A stretch of DNA of 64,000 nucleotides from Anseongella ginsenosidimutans (lineage in GTDB: Bacteria; Bacteroidota; Bacteroidia; Sphingobacteriales; Sphingobacteriaceae). The position numbers were made by a program, and so were the translations under genes. This document shows, in pieces, positions 9,072-17,895 of this stretch. The notes under the pieces were generated by a model. That model searched no databases, had not been told where the DNA came from, and saw only the letters and a list, made by a program, of their open reading frames with translations. The stretch is from the NCBI RefSeq assembly GCF_008033235.1, contig NZ_CP042432.1:1178001-1242000 (forward strand). The letters run 5' to 3'. Positions within the stretch are counted from its first letter, which is position 1. Each line of letters opens with the position of its first letter.

Positions 9072-10403
9072 CTACTGCAGAAGTTCTTCCAGCGCCCGGT
9101 GGATTTTCGGGAAGCCGAAAGCATGGATGATATTATTCATTTCCTTGCGGATCTGGTCATTGCAAAGGTTGCCGATGCTGCCTTCGTGTGTATGGCTGAT
9201 CTCTCCGGGGGCGCTAAAGCTGTCCGCTTCAATCTCCATTCCTACTTTCCGGTAGGCATCCCGGAAGGGCAGGCCCGCCAGGACCTCTTTATTTACCGCT
9301 TCTACGCTGAAAAGATAGGTGTACCTGGGGTCCTTCAGCAGGTTATCCTTTACGATGATGTGCTGAAGCATGTAATCGCAGATCGTAATGCAGGTTTCCA
9401 GTTCCGTGAATGCAGGGAACAGCACCTCTTTTGTCAGCTGCATTTCCCGGTGGTAGCCCGAAGGCAGGTTATTAATAAGCAGGGTGAATTCATTGGGAAG
9501 GGCCTGAAGGCGATTGCATTTTCCCCGCAGCAATTCAAATACATCCGGGTTCTTCTTATGCGGCATAATGCTGGACCCGGTCGTCAGCTCGTCCGGGAAG
9601 CTGATAAAACCAAAGTTCTGGTTCATATACAGGCAAACGTCGTATGAGAACTTGGAAATGGTGGCCGCAATGGAAGCAATTGCCGTGGCCATCGCCTTTT
9701 CGGTTTTACCGCGGGTCATTTGCGCATATACCGAATTATAATTCATTGTTTCAAAACCCAGGAGGCGCGTGGTCATTTGCCGGTCCAGGGGGAAGGAGGA
9801 GCCGTATCCCGCAGCCGAACCCAGCGGATTTTTATTGGCGATCCGGAAAGCAGCCAGCAGCAGTTCCATATCATCCACCAGGCTCTCTGCATAAGCGCCG
9901 AACCATAAGCCGAAAGAAGACGGCATGGCAATCTGCAAATGGGTATAGCCCGGCAGCAGCTTATCCTTATGCTCTTCACTTAACCGGGTAAAAGTACTGA
10001 AAAGCTGTTCCACCTTCCCGGTGATGTCCTCGGTTTTATGACGGAAATAAAGTTTCAGGTCAAGCAAGGCCTGGTCGTTCCGGGAACGCCCGCTGTGTAT
10101 TTTCTTTCCGATATCGCCGATAAGGCCGGTCAGCAGCATTTCCACCTGCGAATGCACGTCTTCCACGCCTTCTTTAATGTGAAAATTCCCGTTTTTGACC
10201 TCGGAGTAAATATATTTGAGCCCCTTTTCTGCCAGTTCCAGTTCATCTTTTTCCAGCAGGCCAATGTGATGCAGCATTTTTACATGTGCAATGGAACCCC
10301 ATACATCGAATACCGCAAAACAAAGATCAAGTTCCTGGTCGCGCCCGATCGTGAATTTCTCCACCTCGCGGGTATTTTGGGCATTTTTTTGCCAAAGTTT
10401 CAT
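9072..10403 (-). CDS. argH: Argininosuccinate lyase
   Basis: A 443-residue member of the fumarase/aspartase superfamily that splits argininosuccinate into arginine and fumarate, the last step of arginine synthesis. The superfamily signature GSSIMPHKKNPD is present, as are the substrate-loop SGRSRNDQ and the HTHLQ-like segment YTHLQIAMP with its catalytic His. Length is near the family's usual 440-470. It is the last biosynthetic gene of the minus-strand arg operon, 103 bases after argE. That spacer holds a hairpin at 10425-10449. Confidence 0.96.
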   Translation of the reverse strand: MKLWQKNAQNTREVEKFTIGRDQELDLCFAVFDVWGSIAHVKMLHHIGLLEKDELELAEKGLKYIYSEVKNGNFHIKEGVEDVHSQVEMLLTGLIGDIGKKIHSGRSRNDQALLDLKLYFRHKTEDITGKVEQLFSTFTRLSEEHKDKLLPGYTHLQIAMPSSFGLWFGAYAESLVDDMELLLAAFRIANKNPLGSAAGYGSSFPLDRQMTTRLLGFETMNYNSVYAQMTRGKTEKAMATAIASIAATISKFSYDVCLYMNQNFGFISFPDELTTGSSIMPHKKNPDVFELLRGKCNRLQALPNEFTLLINNLPSGYHREMQLTKEVLFPAFTELETCITICDYMLQHIIVKDNLLKDPRYTYLFSVEAVNKEVLAGLPFRDAYRKVGMEIEADSFSAPGEISHTHEGSIGNLCNDQIRKEMNNIIHAFGFPKIHRALEELLQ

Positions 10404-10424
10404 TATCGCTTCTATTTCAGGTTA

Positions 10425-10449
10425 TTGCTGCCGCAAAAAGCGGCGGCAA
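10425..10449 (-). other. Hairpin in the argE-argH spacer
   Basis: Two ten-base arms (TTGCTGCCGC and GCGGCGGCAA) with one G:T pair surround a five-base A loop. There is no run of T after it on the minus strand, so it is not an ordinary terminator. It may affect mRNA stability or the relative expression of argH. Confidence 0.4.
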
Positions 10450-10506
10450 GAGTTAAAATTATCCAAAATTTACTTGAAGGGATGTAAAATTATTGTTAAT
10501 TGTCCA

Positions 10507-11565
10507 TTACAATACACTATCCAGTAGTTTAACGTAAAGCGGGATGCCTTCTTTTATTTCATCAAGAAAAATAAACTCGTCAGCGCTGTGCGAACGTGCG
10601 GAATCGCCCGGCCCCATTTTAAAGGAAGGTACCGGTAGAAGGGCCTGATCCGAAGTAGTAGGTGAGCCATAGGTTTTCCTTCCCAGCTTTTCTCCGGCTT
10701 TGACGATAGGATGCTCTTTTTCGATGGAAGAAGCGCGGAGCCTTACCGACCGGGGCTTTACGCTGCACCGGACGTGCTGCCGGATGATCTTCAGGATCTC
10801 TTCATTGGTATATGCGTCGGTTGTCCGAACGTCTACGGTGAACTCGCATAAATCGGGAACTACGTTATGCTGGCTTCCGGCCTTTATGACCGTTACCGAC
10901 ATTTTCACCGGACCCAGGTATTCCGAAACCTTGGCAAACTGGTATTGCCTGAACCATTCAATGTCCCGGAGGGCATTATAGATCGCATTTTCCCCCTCAT
11001 CCCTGGCGGCGTGTCCGGGACGCCCCTGAACCTGGCAGTCAAGTACCATCAGGCCCTTTTCCGAAATGGCCAGGTGCATTTCCGTAGGTTCTCCCACAAT
11101 GGCAAATGCCACAGGACCAAACTCCGGGTATACGAGTTCTATCCCGTTTTTCCCGGAAATTTCTTCTTCCGCCGTGGCGGCAAGCAAGAGATTATACTTC
11201 AGGTTTTTCTTATCATAAAAATGCAGGAAAGCGGCGATCAGCGAAACCAGGGCGCCTCCCGCATCGTTACTGCCAAGCCCATACAGCTTCCCGTCTTTTT
11301 CCAGCGGCTGGTAGGGGTCAAGCGTATATGCGCCGGCGGGCTTTACCGTATCATGGTGGGAATTCAGCAGGATAGTTGGCTTTTTGGCGCTAAAGTATTT
11401 ATTGCGTACCCATATATTATTAAGTTTTCGTTCAGGCTGGACAACCTTTTCCCGGAAAAACTGTTCAATGGCATCGGCCGTTCCTTCTTCCTGGCGGCTT
11501 TGCGAAGGGATGCCTATGAGGGTTTTGAGTAACCTTATTGCGTCCTGGTATAGTTCCTCAGTCAT
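10507..11565 (-). CDS. argE: M20 family N-acylornithine/N-acylcitrulline deacylase (ArgE-like)
   Basis: A 352-residue zinc hydrolase of the M20 family. Metal-binding and catalytic motifs are visible in order: NSHHDTV (first His and Asp), GSNDAGGA (bridging Asp), AEEEISG (general base Glu), GEPTEMH, and the late His in SHSADEF. In pathways with an N-acyl-ornithine carbamoyltransferase, this enzyme removes the acyl group from N-acylcitrulline before argG acts. The ATG at 11565 is chosen because a start at 11601 would overlap argB and add twelve unconserved residues. The acyl group is probably succinyl if the reading of the carbamoyltransferase (Val90) is right. Confidence 0.9.
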   Translation of the reverse strand: MTEELYQDAIRLLKTLIGIPSQSRQEEGTADAIEQFFREKVVQPERKLNNIWVRNKYFSAKKPTILLNSHHDTVKPAGAYTLDPYQPLEKDGKLYGLGSNDAGGALVSLIAAFLHFYDKKNLKYNLLLAATAEEEISGKNGIELVYPEFGPVAFAIVGEPTEMHLAISEKGLMVLDCQVQGRPGHAARDEGENAIYNALRDIEWFRQYQFAKVSEYLGPVKMSVTVIKAGSQHNVVPDLCEFTVDVRTTDAYTNEEILKIIRQHVRCSVKPRSVRLRASSIEKEHPIVKAGEKLGRKTYGSPTTSDQALLPVPSFKMGPGDSARSHSADEFIFLDEIKEGIPLYVKLLDSVL

Positions 11566-11587
11566 TTTTTTAAGGAATTCGGGCTTA

Positions 11588-12385
11588 TTAGGCCGGTTCA
11601 AGCCGTGTGCTGATATATGCTTCGCCTTCCATTATTTTTTCGAGATCGGCCGCGCGGCAAATATGCACCTGTTTTACGCCGCCTTTTAGAGCCGCGAACG
11701 CATTGTCCAGTTTGGGTATCATTCCTTTGGAAACGATCCCCTTCTCCTTTAATTCCGCGTAGCTTTCGGGATTAATGGCGAAGATGACGGATTCTTCGTC
11801 TTCGGGATCCTTCAGAACGCCTTTTTTCTCAAAGCAATAAACCAGCGTAACAGCGTACCTGCTGCTCAGGGATTCGGCCACGGCGGCTGCGATGGTATCG
11901 GCATTCGTATTCAGCAATTGTCCTTTACCGTCATGGGTAATGGGGGCAATTACCGGGAATAAACCATTCTCAAGCAAGGCGGAAAGAGGGCCACTGCCAA
12001 TCTGACCGGCCTCTATATCACCTGCAAAGCCATAATCAATGGTTTTTACCGGGCGTTTCGCCGCCGGGATAATATTGCCGTCAGCGCCGGTAAGCCCCAG
12101 GGCGTTCACTCCTTCGGCCTGCAGCTTCGAAACGATCCGTTTATTGACCAGTCCGGCATACACCATGGTGACCACGTCCAGGGTTTCTTCGTCCGTGATC
12201 CGCCTGCCTTGGGCCATTTTCGGGGCTATTCCTAGTTTTATTCCAATGGTACTGGCTATTTTTCCGCCGCCGTGTACCAGCACTTTTAAACCGGGGACGC
12301 GGGCATAACTTTGGAGGAATGCTGCCAGTGCTTCCGGATCATCGATAACATTACCCCCTATTTTTATAAGCGTAAGGGCCTGCAT
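11588..12385 (-). CDS. argB: N-acylglutamate kinase (acetylglutamate kinase family)
   Basis: A 265-residue amino acid kinase that phosphorylates N-acetyl- or N-succinylglutamate. The ATP-site motif IKIGGN is at residues 7-12 and the substrate loop LVHGGGK near 37-43. The C-terminal part has the usual nucleotide segment (FAINPESYAEL, KGMIPKLDNAF). The N-terminal helix that mediates arginine inhibition in hexameric kinases is absent, so arginine feedback on this enzyme is doubtful. The start lies one base after the stop of the carbamoyltransferase gene, a coupled arrangement. Confidence 0.94.
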   Translation of the reverse strand: MQALTLIKIGGNVIDDPEALAAFLQSYARVPGLKVLVHGGGKIASTIGIKLGIAPKMAQGRRITDEETLDVVTMVYAGLVNKRIVSKLQAEGVNALGLTGADGNIIPAAKRPVKTIDYGFAGDIEAGQIGSGPLSALLENGLFPVIAPITHDGKGQLLNTNADTIAAAVAESLSSRYAVTLVYCFEKKGVLKDPEDEESVIFAINPESYAELKEKGIVSKGMIPKLDNAFAALKGGVKQVHICRAADLEKIMEGEAYISTRLEPA

Positions 12386-12386
12386 A

Positions 12387-13346
12387 TTAGAGCGCCTCCA
12401 GTATTTTCTTCAATACGGTCTGCGCGCTGACCACCCGGTTCGCAGCCTGCTGCAATACCAGTGAGTTAGGGCCGTCCAGCACTTCAGCAGCAAGTTCCAC
12501 ATCCCGTCGTACGGGCAGGCAGTGCATCACGCGCGCATTGCTGGTAAGTTTCAGCTTCCTGTTATCTATCATCCAATCCTGGCCGTCGGCATGGAATTGC
12601 CCGTAATTCTTATAAGAAGACCAGTTCTTGACATACACGAAATCGGCTCCCCGCAGGGCTTCGTCCAGGTTATGGGTAATGCCGGCGCCCCGGGTGAATT
12701 CAGGGTTGAGTTCCAGCCCTTCCGGCTGCGCGATCACGAAGTCCAGCCCTATTTCCTTTTGCGCCCTGCACATCCACTCCGAAAAAGAGTTAGGCACTGC
12801 CTGGGGTAGGGAGCGTACGTGCGGCGCCCAGGCCAATACGACCTTTGGATGTTTTTTAGTTTTATTTTCTTCGATCGTGATCAGGTCCGCGAAACTTTGC
12901 AGAGGATGGAGGGTCGCGCTTTCCATCGAGATCACGGGAACCCCGCAAAAGCGGATGAACTTATTAAGGATCTCCTCGTGGTAATCTTCGTCCCTGTTCA
13001 CAAGGCCTGGAAAACTGCGGAGGCCCAGCAGATCGCAGTACTGGCCCATCACGCCGGCAGCTTCGCGTATATGTTCCACGGTGCTGCCATTCATGACGCA
13101 GCCGTCCTGGAATTCCAGCGCCCATCCTTCCTTGTCTATATTCATCACAATGACGTTCATCCCCAGGTTAAGGGCCGCCTTTTGGGTGCTTAACCTTGTA
13201 CGCAGGCTGGGATTCATAAAGATCAGGCCCAGCGTTTTATTTGCTCCTTTCGCCTTGTCGGCAAAAGGCTGCTTTTTATTCCTCAGCGCTTCGGCTAAGA
13301 GAGAAGGAAGGTCTTCAATATCGCTGACGGAAGTAAACTTTTTCAT
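12387..13346 (-). CDS. argF': N-acylornithine (probably N-succinylornithine) carbamoyltransferase
   Basis: A 319-residue carbamoyltransferase of the acetyl/succinylornithine branch, not ordinary OTCase. The carbamoyl phosphate loop is MNPSLRTRLS (residues 44-53, in place of STRT), followed by WALEFQDG, MNGSTVEHI and the HPLQSFADL segment; HCLPVRRD replaces the HCLP-ARG loop. Residue 90 is Val. In Xanthomonas the equivalent Glu92 selects acetylornithine, and its replacement by Pro, Ser, Ala or Val is reported to switch to succinylornithine; Bacteroides fragilis has Pro90. Succinylornithine is therefore the likelier substrate. The gene sits between argD and argB in the operon. Confidence 0.92.
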   Translation of the reverse strand: MKKFTSVSDIEDLPSLLAEALRNKKQPFADKAKGANKTLGLIFMNPSLRTRLSTQKAALNLGMNVIVMNIDKEGWALEFQDGCVMNGSTVEHIREAAGVMGQYCDLLGLRSFPGLVNRDEDYHEEILNKFIRFCGVPVISMESATLHPLQSFADLITIEENKTKKHPKVVLAWAPHVRSLPQAVPNSFSEWMCRAQKEIGLDFVIAQPEGLELNPEFTRGAGITHNLDEALRGADFVYVKNWSSYKNYGQFHADGQDWMIDNRKLKLTSNARVMHCLPVRRDVELAAEVLDGPNSLVLQQAANRVVSAQTVLKKILEAL

Positions 13347-13397
13347 CGAACTCGTTTAAATTTTGATCTGTAATGCGGCAGGCGCCGCTTCAAAGTT

Positions 13398-14525
13398 CTA
13401 TTTTTTCAGTACTTTATCAAACGCATCAAAGAAAATGTTTACTTCTTTTTCGCCGATGTTCAAAGCAGGAAGGACACGGATCGTATTTTTATCGGAAGAA
13501 GAACCCGTGAAGATCCCATGTTCCTGCAGGAGGGTTTTCCGTACAGGGGCGCAAGGTTCTTCTAGTTCTATACCGATCATGAGGCCCCGTCCGCGCACTT
13601 CCCGGATGCCTTGCCGGCCTGTAAGTTCTTCGATGAAAAGATCTCCGGTCCGGGCGGCGTTGGCAACCAGGCCTTCCTCCTTCATGACGTCCAGGACCGC
13701 TGCGGCGGCGGCGCAGGCCAGGTGATTTCCGCCGAAGGTCGTTCCCAGCATACCGTGCCGGGCAGCAATGGAAGGATGGATCAGGATGCCTCCTACCGGG
13801 AACCCGTTACCCATGCCTTTAGCCATGCTGATGATATCGGGTTGTACACCAGCCTCCTGGTGAGCGAAGAAATTTCCTGTGCGGCCGTATCCTGATTGTA
13901 CTTCGTCAAGGATCATGATCGCCCCGAAGCGGTTGCAGAGTTCACGTATCTTCCGGAGGAAAGCAGTTGAAGGCACCTGTACGCCGCCTACTCCCTGTAT
14001 CCCTTCAATAATGACTGCTGCTACCTCTTCGTCCATAAGCGTTTCCAGCGCAACTTCGTCGTTAAAGGGGGCGAAAATAAATTGCCCGCTTTCATTAACG
14101 GGTGCGATAATGGAAGGGTTGTCAGTAGCGGCTACCGCGGCCGAAGTGCGTCCGTGAAAGGCTTTGCTGAAGCTAATGATCTTTTTCCTCCTGGTATGGA
14201 AGGATGCCAGCTTAAAGGCATTTTCGTTCGCCTCGGCCCCGGAATTCACGAGGAAGAGCTGGTAATCATCGTAACCGCTTAATGCGGCGAGCTTATCAGC
14301 AACTTCTTGCTGTCCGGGGATTTGTACCGAATTTGAATAGAAGCCTATCCGGCTTAGCTGTTCACTTATTTTCTGCACGTAATGCGGATGGCTGTGCCCG
14401 ATGGAAATGACGGCGTGTCCGCCGTAGAGGTCCAGGTATTTCCTGCCCTTGGTGTCCCAGAGGTAAGATCCGAGCGCTTTTACCGGCTCGATGTCAAATA
14501 AAGGATATACGTCGAATAGTGGCAT
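13398..14525 (-). CDS. argD: N-acylornithine aminotransferase
   Basis: A 375-residue class III PLP-dependent aminotransferase. The PLP loop GAEANENA, the catalytic aspartate region ILDEVQSGYGRTG and the Schiff-base Lys in SMAKGMGNG are all visible. It makes N-acylornithine from the semialdehyde produced by ArgC, using glutamate as amino donor. The ATG at 14525 is chosen because it falls directly after the restored proC stop (TAA at 14527-14529) and gives the conserved start MPLFDVYPLFD; an upstream start at 14573 would overlap proC. The spacing argues strongly for cotranscription with proC. Confidence 0.94.
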   Translation of the reverse strand: MPLFDVYPLFDIEPVKALGSYLWDTKGRKYLDLYGGHAVISIGHSHPHYVQKISEQLSRIGFYSNSVQIPGQQEVADKLAALSGYDDYQLFLVNSGAEANENAFKLASFHTRRKKIISFSKAFHGRTSAAVAATDNPSIIAPVNESGQFIFAPFNDEVALETLMDEEVAAVIIEGIQGVGGVQVPSTAFLRKIRELCNRFGAIMILDEVQSGYGRTGNFFAHQEAGVQPDIISMAKGMGNGFPVGGILIHPSIAARHGMLGTTFGGNHLACAAAAAVLDVMKEEGLVANAARTGDLFIEELTGRQGIREVRGRGLMIGIELEEPCAPVRKTLLQEHGIFTGSSSDKNTIRVLPALNIGEKEVNIFFDAFDKVLKK

Positions 14526-14526
14526 T

Positions 14527-15332
14527 TTAGTCAGTTTTATAAAGGTTTCCGGCTTTTTCGGCCGATGTAACAATACCGCGGATCATGGCGGAACTGAATC
14601 CGTAATGTTCCATCTGGTTCAGCCCGGCAATGGTACAGCCGCGGGAGAAGTAACTTTGTCAATTTCATGCTCCGGGTGGGAGTATTTGTCGGCCAGCAGC
14701 CCTGCGGCGCCCTTGGCCGTCTGTGCGGCCATCATCAAGGCCTCTTCGGCATGGAAGCTGATCTCAATCCCTCCCTGGGAGGCCGCTCTGATGGCTCTGA
14801 GAAAAAAAGCGATCCCGCAGGCGCAAAGTGCTGTTGCGGCAAGCATCTGTTCTTCCTTGATAACCATTGTCTTTCCCACGGCGTCAAAAATGCGCCGGGT
14901 CAGCTCAATTGATCCCGGTGTGGAAATAGCGTCGGAGGCAATACAGGTCATAGATTCTCCAATAGCAATGGCGGTATTGGGCATAGCCCTTACGATGGGT
15001 ACCTCATTGCCAAGTTGCTGGCGAAGGTCATTTACGCTGACACCGGTAACGATGGATATCACGATGTGTTTAGCAGGGTCGATATCCTTTTTAATAGCGC
15101 TCAGTACCTGGTTCAGCTGCTGGGGCAAAACGCTGATGATAATTATCTCCGCGTTCCTGGTTGCTTCCTCATTGTTTGCGGTGATCAGGAAACCTTCCCT
15201 GCTCATTTCCTCCAGCGCTGCGGGGTTCCGGCGGGTAATGGATACTTCCTCTTTTTTATAGAGCCCTTTTTGAGTAATGCCCCTGGCGATGGCGGTTCCC
15301 AGGTTGCCTCCTCCTAAAATTGCTACGTTCAT
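14527..15332 (-). pseudogene. proC: Pyrroline-5-carboxylate reductase, broken by a one-base deletion
   Basis: The N-terminal Rossmann motif ILGGGNLGTAIARG and the body through KVTSP match ProC, which makes proline from pyrroline-5-carboxylate with NAD(P)H. As written, the frame runs off after Pro-Gly and stops at 14619 (237 residues). Adding one C to the run at 14643-14645 restores the conserved RGCTIAGL motif and the C-terminus through YKTD, with a stop at 14527-14529. That gives 268 residues, the normal family length, with the stop immediately before argD. Either a sequencing error or a very recent mutation explains this. The start at 15332 is preferred to 15407, which would lie in the palindromic element. 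Confidence 0.9.
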
Positions 15333-15694
15333 TGTGTTGGGTTTTATTGTTTGTTGGGTCCAAAACAAGGGGTCGCGGTCTCCTGAACCGCGGCTCGCTG
15401 ATTTCAAGGGACCGAAAGCTTCGCTTTCCCCTTAAAATCAAAGGCCGCTCCCAGGAGACCGCGACCCCTTGTTTTGAATCTGTTTAATCTTTACCCTCCT
15501 CTCTCTCTTCGCAGTCGGTTTGTTGCCGGAGAGATTGGGGGATTTAAGGTTGAAAGCTTTGCTTTCTCCTTAACGTTAATTTTTTGCCCTCTTCTCTCGC
15601 AATCGGTTTGTTGCCGGGAGAGAGATTTGGGGGATTTTAAGGTTGAAAGCTTCGCTTTCTCCTTAAAGTTGCGGGGGCGCTTCGGGTCCTGGGC
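15333..15694. repeat. Palindromic noncoding element between argC and proC
   Basis: This 362-base spacer has no convincing ORF. A perfect 25-base inverted repeat (15361-15385 and 15452-15476) encloses 66 bases that carry an inner hairpin GAAAGCTTCGCTTTC, itself flanked by pairing GATTT/AAATC ends. Two further 80-base direct copies follow at 15494-15573 and 15587-15666 (period 93), each with the same inner hairpin and an AAGG/CCTT stem. The other genes of the operon are nearly contiguous, so this looks like an inserted REP- or MITE-like element. An RNA role in the operon (stability, attenuation) is also possible. Confidence 0.7.
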
Positions 15695-16702
15695 CTAGAA
15701 CGCTGAGGGTTTTAGTCTCAGGCCGGTTTGTTCGTCCAGGGCGAAGAGCAGGTTCATGTTTTGTACTGCCTGGCCCGATGCGCCTTTTAGCAAGTTATCT
15801 GTAATACTGATGATCATTAGTTTGTCGCCGTGCCTTTCCAGGTAAAGGAGGCACTTATTTGTGTTTACTACTTGTTTCAGGTCAATATTGACGGGGCTCA
15901 GATGCGTGAAAGCGTGGTTCCTGTAATAGCTTTCGTATAGTTCGCGGGCTGCGGCTTCGTCCAGCGCACACTCCAGGTATGCGGATACAATGATCCCCCG
16001 GCTGAAATCGCCCCGGTAGGGGATCAGGTTCAGGGAGCTGCCGAATCCCGGCTGCAGCTGGTTCAGGCTGCGGGTGATCTCTTTCAGGTGCTGGTGCCCG
16101 AATGGCTTATAAACGGACAGGTTGTTGCTCCTCCAGCTGAAATGCGTGGTGGGTGACGGCGCTTGTCCCGCCCCGGTAGAACCGGTGGTGGCGGTCAGAT
16201 GGACATCATTATTCAGAACGCCTGCTGCGGCAAGTGGCAGCAGGGCAAGCTGGATGCCCGTGGCAAAGCAGCCGGGATTGGCAATATTCCGGGCGGTTTT
16301 GATCGCTTCCCTGTTCAATTCCGGCAATCCGTAAACAAAGTGCCGGGCGCCTCCGGCCTGACCGCCGCCGGCCGGGAATTCCAGGTTCGGGTCATTGCGA
16401 AAATCCTGGCTGAGGTCTATGATGCGGATGTGGTCCGCTACCGGGTTTGCTTCCAGGTACTTCCGGGCATTTCCATGACCTACACAAAGGAAAAGTACAT
16501 CAATATCTTCGCTGGTTTCGGCGGAGAACTTCAGATCAGTATCCCCAAGAAGATCGGTATGTACCTGGTACACATATTTGCCGGCCTGGCTCTGACTGTG
16601 AGCGAACGCAATGTGGGCTGCCGGATGGTTAATAAGCAGGCGGATAAGCTCTCCGCCGGTATAGCCCGCGGAACCAACAATGCCAATATTAATTTTCTTC
16701 AT
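15695..16702 (-). CDS. argC: N-acyl-gamma-glutamyl-phosphate reductase
   Basis: A 335-residue NADP-dependent reductase that turns the N-acylglutamyl phosphate made by ArgB into the semialdehyde. The nucleotide loop GSAGYTGGELIRLL is at residues 10-23, and the catalytic Cys lies in NPGCFATGI. The C-terminal catalytic domain with FSRGIIV is intact. Its start overlaps the 3' end of argG by 14 nt. Downstream of it the operon is interrupted by the palindromic element before proC continues. Confidence 0.94.
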   Translation of the reverse strand: MKKINIGIVGSAGYTGGELIRLLINHPAAHIAFAHSQSQAGKYVYQVHTDLLGDTDLKFSAETSEDIDVLFLCVGHGNARKYLEANPVADHIRIIDLSQDFRNDPNLEFPAGGGQAGGARHFVYGLPELNREAIKTARNIANPGCFATGIQLALLPLAAAGVLNNDVHLTATTGSTGAGQAPSPTTHFSWRSNNLSVYKPFGHQHLKEITRSLNQLQPGFGSSLNLIPYRGDFSRGIIVSAYLECALDEAAARELYESYYRNHAFTHLSPVNIDLKQVVNTNKCLLYLERHGDKLMIISITDNLLKGASGQAVQNMNLLFALDEQTGLRLKPSAF

Positions 16703-17879
16703 TTACGTTATAATAGATGGCCGTTTGGTTGCCGAATATTTTGGTGAATCCCTTAACGTCTTCGGCGGTCCAGCCCTTGTTCATTTCACCGTAGCTGCCA
16801 AAGCGGGCGGACATCAGGTCATGCGCCGATTCAATGCCGTTCACGGTAAAACGGTGGGGGTGAAGCGTCAGGAAAACCTTTCCTGTTACGTTTTGCTGGG
16901 TGTCTTCCAGGAACTTTTCGATGTTCCGCATGGTCGGGTCCAGCAATTGGCCTTCATGCAGCCAGTTGCCATACCACATGGCCAGCTGGTCTTTCCAGTA
17001 AAGCTGCCACTTTGTGAGAACGTGTTTCTCCAAAGTATGGTGCGCTTTTATGATCAGTACCGGGGCGGCAGCCTCAAATCCGACCCTTCCCTTGATTCCG
17101 ATGATCGTATCGCCAACGTGTATATCACGGCCGATACCAAAGGGAGCGGCAATTGCGCTCAGCCTGCGGATAGCTTCCGCGGGTTTTTCAAACTTCTCTT
17201 CGTTAACGCCTTTCAGTTCTCCTTTTTCAAAGTGAAGGGTGAGATCTTCAGGCTGTTCCTTGCTCACAGGAGTAGGAAAGGCTGCGTCCGGAAGCGGCTG
17301 GCCGGAAGTAAGCGTCTCCTTCCCGCCAACCGAAGTGCCCCATATCCCTTTATTAATGGAATACTTCGCCTTTTCAAAATTCATCTCCACTCCGTGACTT
17401 TTCAGGAACTCTATTTCGGCTTCCCTGGAAAGCTGGAGATCACGTATGGGAGTGATGATCTCCGCGCCCGGCAGCAGGATCTGGAAGATCATATCAAAAC
17501 GTACCTGGTCGTTGCCCGCTCCCGTGCTTCCGTGGGCAACTGCATCCGCGCTGATCTTTTTCGCATAAGCGGCAATGGACATTGCCTGGGAAATACGTTC
17601 GGCGCTGACGGAAAGAGGGTAGGTGTTGTTTTTCAGAATATTGCCGAAAACGAGGTACCTGATACAGCTTTCGTAATATTGATCAACGGCGTCCACGCAT
17701 TCGTAGCTGGCCGCTCCGAGTTCCATTGCCCGCTTTTCAATGTCCTTTATCTCTTCCTTGCTGAAGCCGCCGGTATCCACCGTTACGGCATGCACTTCCA
17801 TGTGCTTTATTTTTGATAAATAAAGGAGACAGTAGGTGGTATCGAGGCCTCCGCTGTATGCTAAAACAACTTTTTTCAT
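16689..17879 (-). CDS. argG: Argininosuccinate synthase
   Basis: A 396-residue ligase that joins citrulline and aspartate with ATP hydrolysis to AMP. The N-type ATP pyrophosphatase motif AYSGGLDTT is at residues 7-15, and the citrulline/aspartate segment HGSTGAGNDQVRFD is intact. Length is normal for the family. It is the second gene of the arginine operon, 16 bases after the GNAT gene and overlapping argC by 14 nt. Confidence 0.95.
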   Translation of the reverse strand: MKKVVLAYSGGLDTTYCLLYLSKIKHMEVHAVTVDTGGFSKEEIKDIEKRAMELGAASYECVDAVDQYYESCIRYLVFGNILKNNTYPLSVSAERISQAMSIAAYAKKISADAVAHGSTGAGNDQVRFDMIFQILLPGAEIITPIRDLQLSREAEIEFLKSHGVEMNFEKAKYSINKGIWGTSVGGKETLTSGQPLPDAAFPTPVSKEQPEDLTLHFEKGELKGVNEEKFEKPAEAIRRLSAIAAPFGIGRDIHVGDTIIGIKGRVGFEAAAPVLIIKAHHTLEKHVLTKWQLYWKDQLAMWYGNWLHEGQLLDPTMRNIEKFLEDTQQNVTGKVFLTLHPHRFTVNGIESAHDLMSARFGSYGEMNKGWTAEDVKGFTKIFGNQTAIYYNVNEEN

Positions 17880-17895
17880 TAGATCGGGTTTGAGA

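Noticed and set aside
16680-17816. 378-residue ORF antisense to argG
   Set aside because: It is a shadow of argG, with no recognisable motif and an unlikely composition.
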